The translations under genes were made by a program, and so were the position numbers. Below the pieces are notes generated by a model. It was not told the origin of the DNA and did not search any database. It saw nothing but the letters and a program-made list of their open reading frames with translations. DNA of 55,990 bases from Candidatus Anammoxibacter sp. (lineage in GTDB: Bacteria > Planctomycetota > Brocadiia > Brocadiales > Anammoxibacteraceae), in contig JAIQZO010000110.1 in NCBI GenBank assembly GCA_021777055.1, positions 1-55,990 on the forward strand, given 5' to 3'. Position 1 is the stretch's first letter. Each line of letters starts with the position of its first letter. This document shows, piece by piece, positions 1 to 8,359 of this stretch.

Positions 1-453
1 CGGATCTTCTTTTTCTAAGACGTGGGCATAGGCACTGGACCATTTATACGTTTCACTTTGTTGCACGATCTTTGCTCGTACCGGATTTCTTTCTACATAT
101 CGGATTGCCGCATACAAGTGTTCATCATCCAACAAACACGAGTGAAATCTTCCCTGCCATAAATGACCTCGTCTATTATGTTTTCTATTTGTGTGTTGGG
201 AGTATCTCATATGGGTTTGGTTAAACGTCTGAGCTAATGATTTCTCCTCTGCTGGAACTGCAATGTAATGAACATGGTTCGTCATTAAACAATAAGCCCA
301 AAACTTTGTGCCGTAACGTTGACCATATTCTTGCAACCATTCTAAATAAACAATCCGGTCGGTATCATCTTCAAATATATTTTGTCCAAAATTCCCCCTT
401 TGCGTTATATGATAAGGAATGTTGGGTACTATTATCCGTACTATTCTTGGCAT
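1..453 (-). CDS. REP-associated tyrosine transposase, copy 1 (C-terminus beyond window edge)
   Basis: This is the N-terminal 151 codons of a Y1_Tnp/IS200-like transposase of the RAYT type, open to the window edge. ATG at 453 matches the start of copy 2 at 1310 (offset 857 bases), and the two copies keep the same frame throughout with scattered substitutions. The family HUH-like motif is in the segment MTNHVHYIAVP, and the IxYVERNPVRA and YKWSSAYAH motifs typical of RAYTs are present. Family knowledge: these proteins nick single-stranded DNA at REP palindromes through one catalytic tyrosine. It looks undamaged within the window. Confidence 0.8.
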   Translation of the reverse strand, partial: MPRIVRIIVPNIPYHITQRGNFGQNIFEDDTDRIVYLEWLQEYGQRYGTKFWAYCLMTNHVHYIAVPAEEKSLAQTFNQTHMRYSQHTNRKHNRRGHLWQGRFHSCLLDDEHLYAAIRYVERNPVRAKIVQQSETYKWSSAYAHVLEKEDP

Positions 454-601
454 ATTTAGGATAATATCAAATTATAAGCCTTCAAGCAATGGGATTGCGG
501 GCGCTGTCCCCAGTTTCGCCCTGGGGGGGTGCTTTGACTTTCTTGTTCTGCTTCTATTAAAGTGATTCTAATAGCGTATAACAAAACCCTTGAAAAACAT
601 T

Positions 602-1366
602 GGACAGCGCCCATATTTAAGGCTTTACACATTATTTATTGTTTTTAAATTTCCTTGGCCTTCCAGGTTGCTTTGGTTTTACTACTCTACCTAACAGAGA
701 TTCAATCATACTCATGAAACTATCCCCTCCGGCTGGTCGTCCTGTTCGGGACAATACCCGAAACCGTTCCATCCATCCATTCATCATCATCTGGCTGCGA
801 CAGATATAGATTCCAATCTTCTATTGTTTCTATTAATGGGCAATCCATTGAAAGCAACGGATCTTCTTTTTCTAAGACGTGGGCGTAGGCACTGGACCAT
901 TTATACGTTTCACTTTGTTGCACGATCTTTGCTCGTACCGGATTTCTTTCTACATATCGGATTGCAGCATACAAGTGTTCATCATCCGACAAACACGAGT
1001 AAAATCTTCCCTGCCATAAATGACCTCGTCTATTATGTTTTCTATTTGTGTATTGGGAGTATCTCATATGGGTTTGGTTAAACGTCTGAGCTAATGATTT
1101 TTCATCTTCAGGAACTGCAATGTAATGAACATGGTTCGTCATTAAACAATATGCCCAAAACTTTGTGCCGTAACGTTGTCCATATTCCTGCAACCATTCT
1201 AAATAAACAATCCGGTCTGTATCATCTTCAAATATATTTTGTCCAAAATTCCCCCTTTGCGTTATATGATAAGGAAGGTTGGGTACTATTATTCGTGCTA
1301 TTCTTGGCATATTTAGGATAATATCAAATTATAAGCCTTCAAGCAATGGAATTGTGGGCGCTGTCC
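602..1366. repeat. Inverted repeats GGACAGCGCCC / GGGCGCTGTCC flanking RAYT copy 2
   Basis: Perfect 11-base inverted repeats lie at 602-612 and 1356-1366, with a further upstream-type copy at about 490-500 belonging to transposase copy 1. REP sequences flanking RAYT genes are usually their cognate substrates, so this palindrome half is the best candidate recognition sequence. That role is inference. Confidence 0.55.
720..1310 (-). CDS. REP-associated tyrosine transposase (RAYT, IS200-like Y1 family), copy 2
   Basis: A 196-residue single-domain transposase, a normal length for the RAYT branch of the IS200/IS605 Y1 superfamily. Visible hallmarks are the opening MPRIARIIVPNLPYHITQRG, the metal-binding HUH-type segment MTNHVHYI (about residues 56-63), RGHLWQGRF, and RYVERNPVRAKIV followed by WSSAYAH. 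The catalytic tyrosine is expected in the YxxxR-type helix after the HUH motif and was not assigned. GGACAGCGCCC lies at 602-612 and its reverse complement at 1356-1366, so the gene sits between inverted repeats, as RAYTs often do. No tnpB accompanies it. Confidence 0.85.
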   Translation of the reverse strand: MPRIARIIVPNLPYHITQRGNFGQNIFEDDTDRIVYLEWLQEYGQRYGTKFWAYCLMTNHVHYIAVPEDEKSLAQTFNQTHMRYSQYTNRKHNRRGHLWQGRFYSCLSDDEHLYAAIRYVERNPVRAKIVQQSETYKWSSAYAHVLEKEDPLLSMDCPLIETIEDWNLYLSQPDDDEWMDGTVSGIVPNRTTSRRG

Positions 1367-1382
1367 CCGGTTTCCCAAATCT

Positions 1383-1698
1383 GTGACCCGAGAGAAGTCA
1401 GCAGAGGGTATAGTAGGTGGTTGAAACCACTAAAGGCCTGAACATGAAGTAAGAAGGAGCCCTGTTATTAGTAAGAGATGCGCGGAACCGGACCGGGGGA
1501 GCATATAAAATTTAGTACTCTTGGGTTTTAACAGAAAAGCCAGCTTTAAAGGAGAACATAGTGAAACAAGTGTTATTATCAGAAAACATGCGTAACGCAT
1601 GGAAAAAGGTTAAGGCAAATAAAGGGGCGCCCGGGGTGGACCCGCATGCAGAGGTGGTGTGGGGAGGGGGAGTTAGAAACTCCCCTTTATCCGATTAG
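1383..1698 (+). ncRNA. Internally deleted group II intron (5' and 3' ends joined)
   Basis: The left part carries the purine-rich stretch GTGACCCGAGAGAAGTCAGC and further sequence typical of the region upstream of bacterial group II intron reverse transcriptases, then a short RT start. The right part is a typical intron 3' end: GAGGTGGTGTGGGGAGGGGG and the hairpin GGGGAGTT-AGA-AACTCCCC (1667-1685), ending in CCGAT at about 1695. Almost the whole maturase ORF and much of the catalytic RNA between them are missing. Exact ends are uncertain. It could still fold in part but could only move in trans. Confidence 0.6.
1561..1698 (+). pseudogene. Group II intron reverse transcriptase/maturase, N-terminal fragment
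   Basis: GTG at 1561 follows AAAGGAGAACATA, a good ribosome binding site. The reading frame gives 45 codons. The first 27 or so match the start of group II intron RTs (ENMRNAWKKVKANKGAPGVD; compare the family motif AxxxVxxNKGxxGVDG). The frame then crosses the deletion junction into the intron 3' end and stops at 1698. A complete enzyme would be roughly 400 to 500 residues, so no RT activity is possible. Confidence 0.75.
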
Positions 1699-1808
1699 AA
1701 AAATTCAATTCGTAATTAGTGAATACTTAATAATTAAGACTTGGGTTTGTTCCCTTTTTTAATAAAATCTGGATTAGTGTTTTAATTTTATAAATACCCC
1801 CATTTTTT

Positions 1809-4457
1809 TTATTTTGATTTAAGCTTTTTATCAATTTCATTAATTGTTCTGAGAATGTCTTTTATTGTTAAAGGATCGAAATCTGGTCTACCCTCTTCTT
1901 CATGAGTTCCTTTGTTTAAATAAGACCAGATCACATTGCCATGTTCTTCTAAACCCACAATGTAATCAAAGTTCTCAGTTAAAGACTTGAGTTTATCACC
2001 AACATCTTTTGATTTTATAAATATATTTAAAGCAAGGACAACTGACATCAAATCTGGTGGATGTTTTGGGGATCGAATCATAACAGAAAATTCAGTTTTA
2101 TATCCTTTTCTATCAATCATTGACCAGATTTTTTGTGAGATGTTTTCTAAAGCACATCGACAATTGTATAGAGCTTCACTATAATCTGCATTACCAAAGA
2201 ATTGAGAAGCTTGGATTAAATAATTTTTATAGCTATTCAGTTTAATTCGGATTTTCCTTTCCGATTCATCTTGAGAAAGGCTTACTTTACTAACAAGTTT
2301 TTCATAGTCTTTCCTTGAAGGGTGCTGTTCTAATTCTTTTATGAATGATTCGGAATGGGTAGTGAGGATTATTTGTTTAGACGCCATAGGTTTATATTCA
2401 AATATAACTTTTCTAACGCCACCTTGATGATCGGAGTCTATAGCATTAACAATATCGTCAAATATTATTAAAGGGCAATCATCATGAATATTTTTTGCTA
2501 ATAAAATTGAAAGCCCCAAGCACCGTATATGTCCCTCACTCAATATTTGTAATGCATCAAAATTATTTTCAGGGTCAGTGTCATACCAAATTCTAATGTC
2601 ATCATCTGTAGATGTCGGCAATTTAATTCTTGAAACGGTTTCAAATTCGTTATCATGAGAGTTGACAATGTTATAGATTTCAAGTGTTAAATTACTTAAA
2701 TCTTCGAGGTGTTTTAATGGCAAGCGTTCATTATAACCTTCGAGATGCTTAATAAATTTGGCATAAGAACTAGCAAAAGCAATATTTTGCACAACGGTAG
2801 ATTTTTCTAGCTCCACTTGTTTGATGAGTTCCGCATTCTCCTTGGCAAACTCATCAATTGATTTGTTCCAGCTTGTTAAATTATTTTGGATGACTTTAGT
2901 TCTGGTTTTTACATTAGTTATTTTGTCAGAAATAGCTTTTAGATTTTTTTGCTTTTCACCTAAAGCTTCTTTTTCTTTCAATTCGGAATCAGCTGCAGAA
3001 TTGTGTGCTGCAACTAACCTATCATATTCTTCGAATCCATCTTGAGATTTATTGTATGCAACTATAAATTCATTATATTCTCTAATAATAATGTCGTTTT
3101 CGTTGATACCATCGCTAATTGAAATATTGTATTCAATTTTTTCTTTTTGAAAGTTAATTAAGGAAGATTTCGAGTATCTATCTACTAGAATTGAGGATAA
3201 TTCACTGAGTTCTGATTGAAGTAAACTGAAAGCGGTTGCTCTTTTTATTTCTAAATCACTTATTTCTTTTAATTCATGAAGTTTAATCCTCGCGTTATCA
3301 TAAGGATGTTCGGTCGTATCTTCAATCGGAGTGAAGCAAACAGGGCACTTATCTTTAATCAGTACCTCTATTTCTAAAGTTGCAGCATATAAGTCTTTGA
3401 ATTGAACTTTATCTTTTTTGTTTGTATATGTTTGGTTAAGTTCAGTAAATTTTTCTAATAAAGAAGTGATTTTAACAATAGCTCTTTCAATTTCATTTTT
3501 AAGCTTAACTGATATTTTGCTTTTTGACGGCTTTAGCAATTCCTTTTCAATTAATGCAAGTTTTCCAGAATCAGGTTTATGGATAAGCTCATCCAATTCA
3601 TTGAATGTGATTTCCAGCTTTAAATCCTGCAGAATTGTTTGTTTTTCTTTTTCAATATCTAAAAGTTCATTTTTTGCCTTTGATATATTTTCTTTATGTA
3701 CCTTAATTGTTTCATTTTTTCTGGAAAGTTCAACGTTTTTTATCCCTTTCACATCAATGTAGTTTTCAATTTTATCCGTAAAATTATTTACAAATTCGTT
3801 AAACTTATCCAACCCAAAAAGCGTTGCTATTAAGTTCTGCCGTTTTGTTGGTGAATTGGAAGATATTCTAGAAAAATTTTCTATTCTACCCTTTTCAACA
3901 AATAAGAAATTATATGCTTGCTGATTTTTAGTTATTTCAATTTCATCTCCACCGCTAGCCAATCCAATTAACTTTGGAGGATTGGATTGACCAGTTACAG
4001 AATTTTTAATGTAATCATTAATGTCAATATTTTTTGAAATAGCTTCATTAATATAACCTAATAAAGAATATTCTATAGCTTCACATAGGCTTGATTTCCC
4101 ACTGCCATTAGGGCCATAAATGAATGCAAATTGTTTATCAAATGTGAATTGTTCTGGTTGCGAAAAGCCTCTAAAATTTTCCATGAACAGAGTTTTTAAA
4201 GTCACAAATGGGAATTTGTTTTTATCAACTGAACTGTCTTCGATTTCGATTTTGCTTGAAACTGAACTACCATGTTTTTGGATTAGTGAGTTAATTAACT
4301 TTGCTCTTTTTCCGTGCACTGTTCCTGTTTCAGCAACTGCTTCGAAATTTTCTATTAGAAGATTAAGGAATTTTATATCAGTATCAGTAGTAAATTCCTG
4401 TATATTTTCATTTAAAAAAGCCGTAAACTCTGAAAATAGTTTTATGTATCTAACCAT
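1809..4457 (-). CDS. Rad50/SbcC-like AAA ATPase with zinc hook and HEPN-like C-terminus
   Basis: An 882-residue SMC-type ATPase. After an N-terminal region of about 85 residues of unknown type, the P-loop GPNGSGKSS lies at about 115-123. Long coiled coils flank a zinc-hook motif CPVC near residue 370. The second ATPase half has the ABC signature LSEGH (about 636), Walker B CPLIIFDD (about 661-668) and the switch histidine TTHSE (about 699). The last 140 residues look helical and HEPN-like, ending with the segment YLNKGTHEEEG. Family knowledge: such ATPases act in DNA repair or, with nuclease partners, in phage defence. No nuclease domain is obvious here. RloC has a similar layout, but its anticodon-nuclease motifs are not evident. 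The gene lies next to mobile-element relics. Confidence 0.75.
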   Translation of the reverse strand: MVRYIKLFSEFTAFLNENIQEFTTDTDIKFLNLLIENFEAVAETGTVHGKRAKLINSLIQKHGSSVSSKIEIEDSSVDKNKFPFVTLKTLFMENFRGFSQPEQFTFDKQFAFIYGPNGSGKSSLCEAIEYSLLGYINEAISKNIDINDYIKNSVTGQSNPPKLIGLASGGDEIEITKNQQAYNFLFVEKGRIENFSRISSNSPTKRQNLIATLFGLDKFNEFVNNFTDKIENYIDVKGIKNVELSRKNETIKVHKENISKAKNELLDIEKEKQTILQDLKLEITFNELDELIHKPDSGKLALIEKELLKPSKSKISVKLKNEIERAIVKITSLLEKFTELNQTYTNKKDKVQFKDLYAATLEIEVLIKDKCPVCFTPIEDTTEHPYDNARIKLHELKEISDLEIKRATAFSLLQSELSELSSILVDRYSKSSLINFQKEKIEYNISISDGINENDIIIREYNEFIVAYNKSQDGFEEYDRLVAAHNSAADSELKEKEALGEKQKNLKAISDKITNVKTRTKVIQNNLTSWNKSIDEFAKENAELIKQVELEKSTVVQNIAFASSYAKFIKHLEGYNERLPLKHLEDLSNLTLEIYNIVNSHDNEFETVSRIKLPTSTDDDIRIWYDTDPENNFDALQILSEGHIRCLGLSILLAKNIHDDCPLIIFDDIVNAIDSDHQGGVRKVIFEYKPMASKQIILTTHSESFIKELEQHPSRKDYEKLVSKVSLSQDESERKIRIKLNSYKNYLIQASQFFGNADYSEALYNCRCALENISQKIWSMIDRKGYKTEFSVMIRSPKHPPDLMSVVLALNIFIKSKDVGDKLKSLTENFDYIVGLEEHGNVIWSYLNKGTHEEEGRPDFDPLTIKDILRTINEIDKKLKSK

Positions 4458-4604
4458 TATTGTATTCGTTATTTAAAGGGAGGTATTTTGAATCCAATCC
4501 TAGTATTATGTACCGTAAATAAATTTAACATTGAATTGAGCAGTTTATCTGCTCAAATGACTGGTTGTGGATTTTTATCAACACTGTATGTTCTGCTTTC
4601 AAGG

Positions 4605-6467
4605 TCATTGACTTTCTACTCTTAAATTGATCTTCTCTATTTGTTGATACAGAAATTTTTCATATTTTTTGATACAAAAACCTTCCAAAAAAGTACCTGA
4701 AATAATTGCTTCATCAATTCTTTTTGCGGTTTGTCCGTACTCATCACTTCCAAGTAACGGTTTTATCAAACTCCGTGCTTCTTGTAAGTCTCTTAAAGAT
4801 TGTTCTAATTCATTGTTTATGAAGTGATAAGCCGCACGTTCCCTCAGAGCCTTTGCCAAATCAATAAAGTCTGCACCTTTTTCATCTTTTGAAATGACAG
4901 AACGGAGTATCCCAACTCTCTCTTGAACAGCATCGAAAGCCCCTGTCCGATTGCCCATAGAATATTTTATTCGGCTAACTTTCTTCAAAGTCATTGCAAT
5001 GTTTCTTTGATAATTAGGAATATAATCTCTGTTGAATGTAGCAACAAACTTTTTGTAACCTTCATCATTTGCCATTTCTACTAGTTTTGTGTGTACTTTT
5101 AAGCATTCGTCATACATTCTCAACGCTTTTTTAAAATTACCCTGTTTTTCATGTAATGCCCCTAACAGTTCTAAAAACTCAGCACTCCTTACTTCTATTC
5201 CATGAAACTGAACTTCTTTAAGATGCTTACGAGCAAGAATCAAGCCTTCTTCATATGCTTCTATGGCTCCAATAATGTCGTTTTGGAGTTCTAATGTTTT
5301 ACCTTTCCACACAAGGGTTTCCATATGTTGTTTTTGTGAAACTAAGTAGCTCATATCTGCGGCTAATACAGAACCAAACCCTTCTTCTTCTGACGAAACT
5401 AAATTTCCGTCATCGTCTGTTACAGCTAAATATGAAGATAGAATGTCTCCATCATAATATACTGTGATATTATTTTTTGCGCCAGTAGTTGTTATTCGTG
5501 TTAAACCATATTTTGTCAGACTGCCATAAGTATTTCTTTCTATACTTGATTCTTCTAATTTATCACGTGTCAGCAACTCTAACTTTTTCACGGTTTTGGT
5601 TGCATTTTCAATATTGTTTTGATTTATATAAACTATAGTTAATTGGTTCAGCGTAAATCTTCGCTCCCACCAGTTCTCAGTACCTTTTACTTCCGCTTTG
5701 AATAATGCTGTTTTGGCGGCTTTTTCTGCAAGATCAAAGTCGCCTAACCTTAATGCTAACTCACTTAAAGTTATGTACCCAGTTAAGTAATTCGGATCTA
5801 AAAGAGTGGATTCTTTATAAACTGAAACAGCTTTCGTTAAATTTTGGGCTACAAGAAAAGCAGCACCTGCTTGTCTGAAGTCTTCAGCCGCTTTAACATT
5901 TAGTTTTTTAAGGGCTGACACACGTTTTTTTGCTATGGTTTCAAGTTCCTTTGCTCCCTCGATCTCTAATGTACGATTGCCTGAATTTACCTTTGCTTCA
6001 GCTGCGCGCTTAACTGCGTCTGAATCACGTGCAAGTTCTACAAGGTCCTTTATCGGCCCATTTTTTATGACCTCTTTTAGCCCGACAAGTTCTGCTATTC
6101 TTTTTACCGTAGCGTTTGGCACTTCCCCCAAATCTTTTCTAAGTACTTCTTGATTTTTTTTGATATCTTCTTGTCCAATAGAAGACTGTTTTGAATAGTG
6201 ATGGTCTAAACACAAAGCTAACACAGATAAACCAATTCCAGCAATAGTGATCAGCCCCAAATTTCGAAGATAGGTCTTATATTTTTTTAGATGTTGAAAG
6301 AGCGACGTTAATGCGAGCTTTAAATATTGATAATTTTTTGTTCTATTTGCAGTACTTTCACTGGGAATAAGAACCAGTTGAACATTACCCTCTGATTCAA
6401 TAGGTCTCTTAACTCCCTCGGACACAGGTTGCTCGATAGTATTTTTTTTAGATTTATCTTTTTTCAA
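4605..6467 (-). CDS. Membrane-anchored TPR protein of unknown function
   Basis: A 620-residue protein beginning at a TTG codon; no in-frame ATG of equal reach is seen. A polar N-terminus of about 69 residues precedes one membrane segment (about 70-87, LGLITIAGIGLSVLALCL). Then come a charged, partly coiled stretch (90-190) and several TPR-like helical repeats, for example around PNYLTGYITLSELALRLGD and AIEAYEEGLILARKHLKE. TPR domains bind partner proteins; no catalytic motif is seen. The gene lies 147 bases upstream of the zinc-hook ATPase on the same strand, so the two may be co-transcribed. The orientation of the TPR domain relative to the membrane is not certain. Confidence 0.6.
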   Translation of the reverse strand: MKKDKSKKNTIEQPVSEGVKRPIESEGNVQLVLIPSESTANRTKNYQYLKLALTSLFQHLKKYKTYLRNLGLITIAGIGLSVLALCLDHHYSKQSSIGQEDIKKNQEVLRKDLGEVPNATVKRIAELVGLKEVIKNGPIKDLVELARDSDAVKRAAEAKVNSGNRTLEIEGAKELETIAKKRVSALKKLNVKAAEDFRQAGAAFLVAQNLTKAVSVYKESTLLDPNYLTGYITLSELALRLGDFDLAEKAAKTALFKAEVKGTENWWERRFTLNQLTIVYINQNNIENATKTVKKLELLTRDKLEESSIERNTYGSLTKYGLTRITTTGAKNNITVYYDGDILSSYLAVTDDDGNLVSSEEEGFGSVLAADMSYLVSQKQHMETLVWKGKTLELQNDIIGAIEAYEEGLILARKHLKEVQFHGIEVRSAEFLELLGALHEKQGNFKKALRMYDECLKVHTKLVEMANDEGYKKFVATFNRDYIPNYQRNIAMTLKKVSRIKYSMGNRTGAFDAVQERVGILRSVISKDEKGADFIDLAKALRERAAYHFINNELEQSLRDLQEARSLIKPLLGSDEYGQTAKRIDEAIISGTFLEGFCIKKYEKFLYQQIEKINLRVESQ

Positions 6468-6524
6468 TTCTATGTTCCACCTATAAGCTGGATAAGACTT
6501 GCCGTCATTTAATCACAGAAACAA

Positions 6525-6824
6525 TCAGCAGAAACAATCAGGGTCACATCTTGATAGTTCTTTGAATCTATTGTATGAATCATTAGATGGATAAAGAATA
6601 GTAAAATACGGTATTAAATCTTCGAGTGATGTTAAAGCTTCTTCAGTAGATACCGGCACCACTATTCCACGAGTTAATACAACGAGAAATTCAGAAAGAT
6701 TCTTAGATGTCGTATATAATTTGTATTCTGTACTTAATATCAAATCCCTAGATATAGAATAAAATATTGAATCTTCATCTATTGAATAAACAAGAATATT
6801 TGTATCAACTAATACATTATTCAT
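6525..6824 (-). pseudogene. VapC-like PIN-domain toxin, C-terminally truncated
   Basis: The 99-residue product starts like a PIN ribonuclease: VDTNILVYSID supplies the first catalytic Asp (D7) and NLSEF the conserved Glu (about 44). A full PIN protein is about 130 residues and carries two more acidic residues near its end. Here the frame ends at RCDPDCFC followed by a stop, inside a tandem 13-base duplication CAGAAACAATCAG (about 6513-6538). The active site is therefore probably incomplete and the protein inactive. Its ATG overlaps the 3' end of the upstream antitoxin gene by 8 bases, showing original translational coupling. Confidence 0.65.
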
Positions 6825-6996
6825 AGGCTTTTTGCCTTAAATTCATACTATCATACTGCCCTTTTAAATGTAATGTATGGGTTTTTTCTCTTTTAATTCG
6901 AGAAACTTTAATACTGTTAAGGTACTCCTGTACCTGATCCAGCAATTCATCAGGGAGTAAATCTATTTCCTCTTTGATTTTTTCTTTTATTGTCAT
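6817..6996 (-). CDS. Small DUF2281-like antitoxin of the PIN pair
   Basis: A 59-residue reading frame from ATG at 6996, preceded by AGGAGG (complement of CCTCCT at 7004-7009). It starts MTIKEKIKEEIDLLPDELLD, the pattern of DUF2281-type antitoxins that accompany PIN toxins: an amphipathic helix containing a (L/I)PxELLxxVxxYL motif. The basic tail SRIKREKTH resembles the toxin-binding extension seen in this group. It overlaps the truncated PIN gene by 8 bases. The antitoxin itself looks intact although its toxin is broken. Confidence 0.65.
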   Translation of the reverse strand: MTIKEKIKEEIDLLPDELLDQVQEYLNSIKVSRIKREKTHTLHLKGQYDSMNLRQKAYE

Positions 6997-7079
6997 TTCT
7001 TGTCCTCCTGTTATTTAACATTAAAATAAAACATTCTTCTGCTAAATGCAAGTACTTACTACAAAACAGGATCAGGGTG

Positions 7080-7322
7080 TTAACAACAAACTGGACATTT
7101 TATCTGATCAAAGGACAGGTTCTGAATTTTAATCCACAACGAAAAATAGAACGGAACTCTTTTGCTCTGCTTTCGTTGTTTCTCACAGCTTCTAAAATTT
7201 TGTTTGTACTCTTGGTTTGTTTTCGCTATTACATCTTCACACGGTTTGAGATGGTCGGCTGAGATGTTGGGAAAACCGGATAGATGTTTACTGGTCAGTT
7301 CGATACTATCTATTGTTAGCAT
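7080..7322 (-). CDS. Hypothetical protein, 80 residues
   Basis: I do not recognise this protein. It is 80 residues and ends in a CPVC segment (IKCPVCC), which could be half of a zinc-binding site, although no second CxxC pair is present. Its ATG at 7322 overlaps the 3' end of the upstream 110-residue gene by 7 bases (GGATGCTAAC), so the two are likely translationally coupled. That coupling is the main argument that it is real. Confidence 0.4.
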   Translation of the reverse strand: MLTIDSIELTSKHLSGFPNISADHLKPCEDVIAKTNQEYKQNFRSCEKQRKQSKRVPFYFSLWIKIQNLSFDQIKCPVCC

Positions 7323-7648
7323 CCTTTCTTGTTTCTTGCTATTCGAATCTCAGAATTTTCGCCATAACGAAAGTAGATATTTCCTTCCATTTCGTCTTTG
7401 GTTTGTGTTTGACGAAACCAACCCCATCCTGATACTTCATCATCTTCGTCGTTTCCCACAAAGCTATACCCTAGAATTTCTATATCGCCAATTTTCTCTT
7501 TCACTACATCCATTTCAATATGAACGTAGCCAAATATCATTGTGCCGGATTCTTTAGTGAATTCAACACTGGCATCTTCTGATTCATCAAGGTACTTGGT
7601 GTCCCAAGCAGATGTTTCAATAATTCTCCATTTCCCCACATAAGACAT
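7316..7648 (-). CDS. Conserved-looking hypothetical protein, 110 residues
   Basis: The product starts MSYVGKWRIIETSAWD and is rich in aromatic and acidic residues, with a GYSFVGNDEDDEVSGWGWF stretch, suggesting a small all-beta cytosolic fold. AAGGGA lies about 8 bases before ATG at 7648. There is no signal peptide or membrane segment. I cannot assign a function. It overlaps the 80-residue gene downstream and probably forms a two-gene unit with it. Confidence 0.55.
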   Translation of the reverse strand: MSYVGKWRIIETSAWDTKYLDESEDASVEFTKESGTMIFGYVHIEMDVVKEKIGDIEILGYSFVGNDEDDEVSGWGWFRQTQTKDEMEGNIYFRYGENSEIRIARNKKGC

Positions 7649-7792
7649 GATTAGTCCCTTATATTGATTAACTCAATACCGACTTGCTTGCCGCCAACGT
7701 TAAGGATTTTATCCGTAGTTGAGTACAAACATTTAGTACCTCACTATCACAATAAACATTTTCTTAACGTGAGGTGTTTACTTCTTCTTGTT

Positions 7793-7873
7793 CTCTCAAG
7801 TATGGATAAAATTTTGTTGGATGAAGCCACAGCGTCTATGAGTAATCAATCTATTGGCTTTTCCCAAATTTGA
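7793..7873 (+). pseudogene. Possible ABC exporter ATPase scrap (Walker B/D-loop)
   Basis: One frame reads DKILLDEATASMSNQ, matching the Walker B and D-loop consensus ILLLDEATASxD of ABC exporters over nine residues. Nothing upstream or downstream resembles the rest of an ABC ATPase. Chance is possible, but the match is unusually specific. If real, it is a small remnant of a deleted gene. Confidence 0.3.
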
Positions 7874-8145
7874 TAATATTATTATACTTTGTTCTAAATT
7901 TTATACCTTTCTCTGCTTCTTTTCTATCTTTAATTTGATAAATTTCGTACCTAATCTGTATCCTGGGCTAGTATGTGGCGAGGTCGCTCTTTCACATCAA
8001 AAAAGTGCGGACCGCTCACCCCAGTAGCAATGAAATATTTTTTCTTACAATAATATTATGGGAAATTAGGACATATGCCCTAAACGGAATAACGCATAAC
8101 AAAACCCATTGTTCCAATTATTCAACTATACGTCAAATACCACAA

Positions 8146-8238
8146 CATTAACTTTAGGGATTTTTTACGTCATTATGTTGCAAGATGTTCTTAAATATTC
8201 AATATTCTCTCACCGCAAAAGGCTAACCGGGCAATGCT
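8146..8238 (+). repeat. 93-bp dispersed repeat, copy inverted relative to 17154-17247
   Basis: About 93 bases, including TTTTTTACGTCATTATGTTG and GCAAAAGGCTAACCGG, recur in reverse complement at 17154-17247 with a handful of differences. A short third piece, GCAAAAAGCTAACAGGGCAA, lies at about 18080. No coding potential is seen. Confidence 0.75.
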
Positions 8239-8359
8239 GGACTTCAATAGATTTTTTAAGGAGTTCGACTAGCTTTCGCAATCCGTAGTATTGTTACTAG
8301 GCAAAGGAGGGGAGAGGGTTACGGTTTTTACCCAGGTATTGTAATCTTTGTTCATTTTC

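Larger units (their letters stand above)
1..1367. repeat. Tandem direct duplication of the RAYT module, 857-bp period
   Basis: Bases 1 to about 510 match bases 858 to about 1367 with only scattered substitutions and no visible indel. Both copies end in the same sequence, TTATAAGCCTTCAAGCAATG followed by GGGCGCTGTCCCC, and then diverge. The unit is the transposase gene plus about 266 bases of spacer. Copy 1 runs off the left edge, so the full number of units is unknown. Confidence 0.85.
7649..8359. other. Gap with a possible ABC-transporter scrap and a dispersed repeat
   Basis: No intact gene is seen. The stretch holds a short frame resembling an ABC ATPase Walker B (7793-7873) and one copy of a roughly 93-base dispersed repeat (8146-8238). 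The remainder is AT-rich without recognised signals. Confidence 0.5.

Noticed and set aside
1809..4457. RloC-type anticodon nuclease
   Set aside because: The zinc-hook ATPase layout is similar, but I do not see the Arg-Glu-His nuclease motifs of RloC/PrrC; the C-terminus looks HEPN-like instead.
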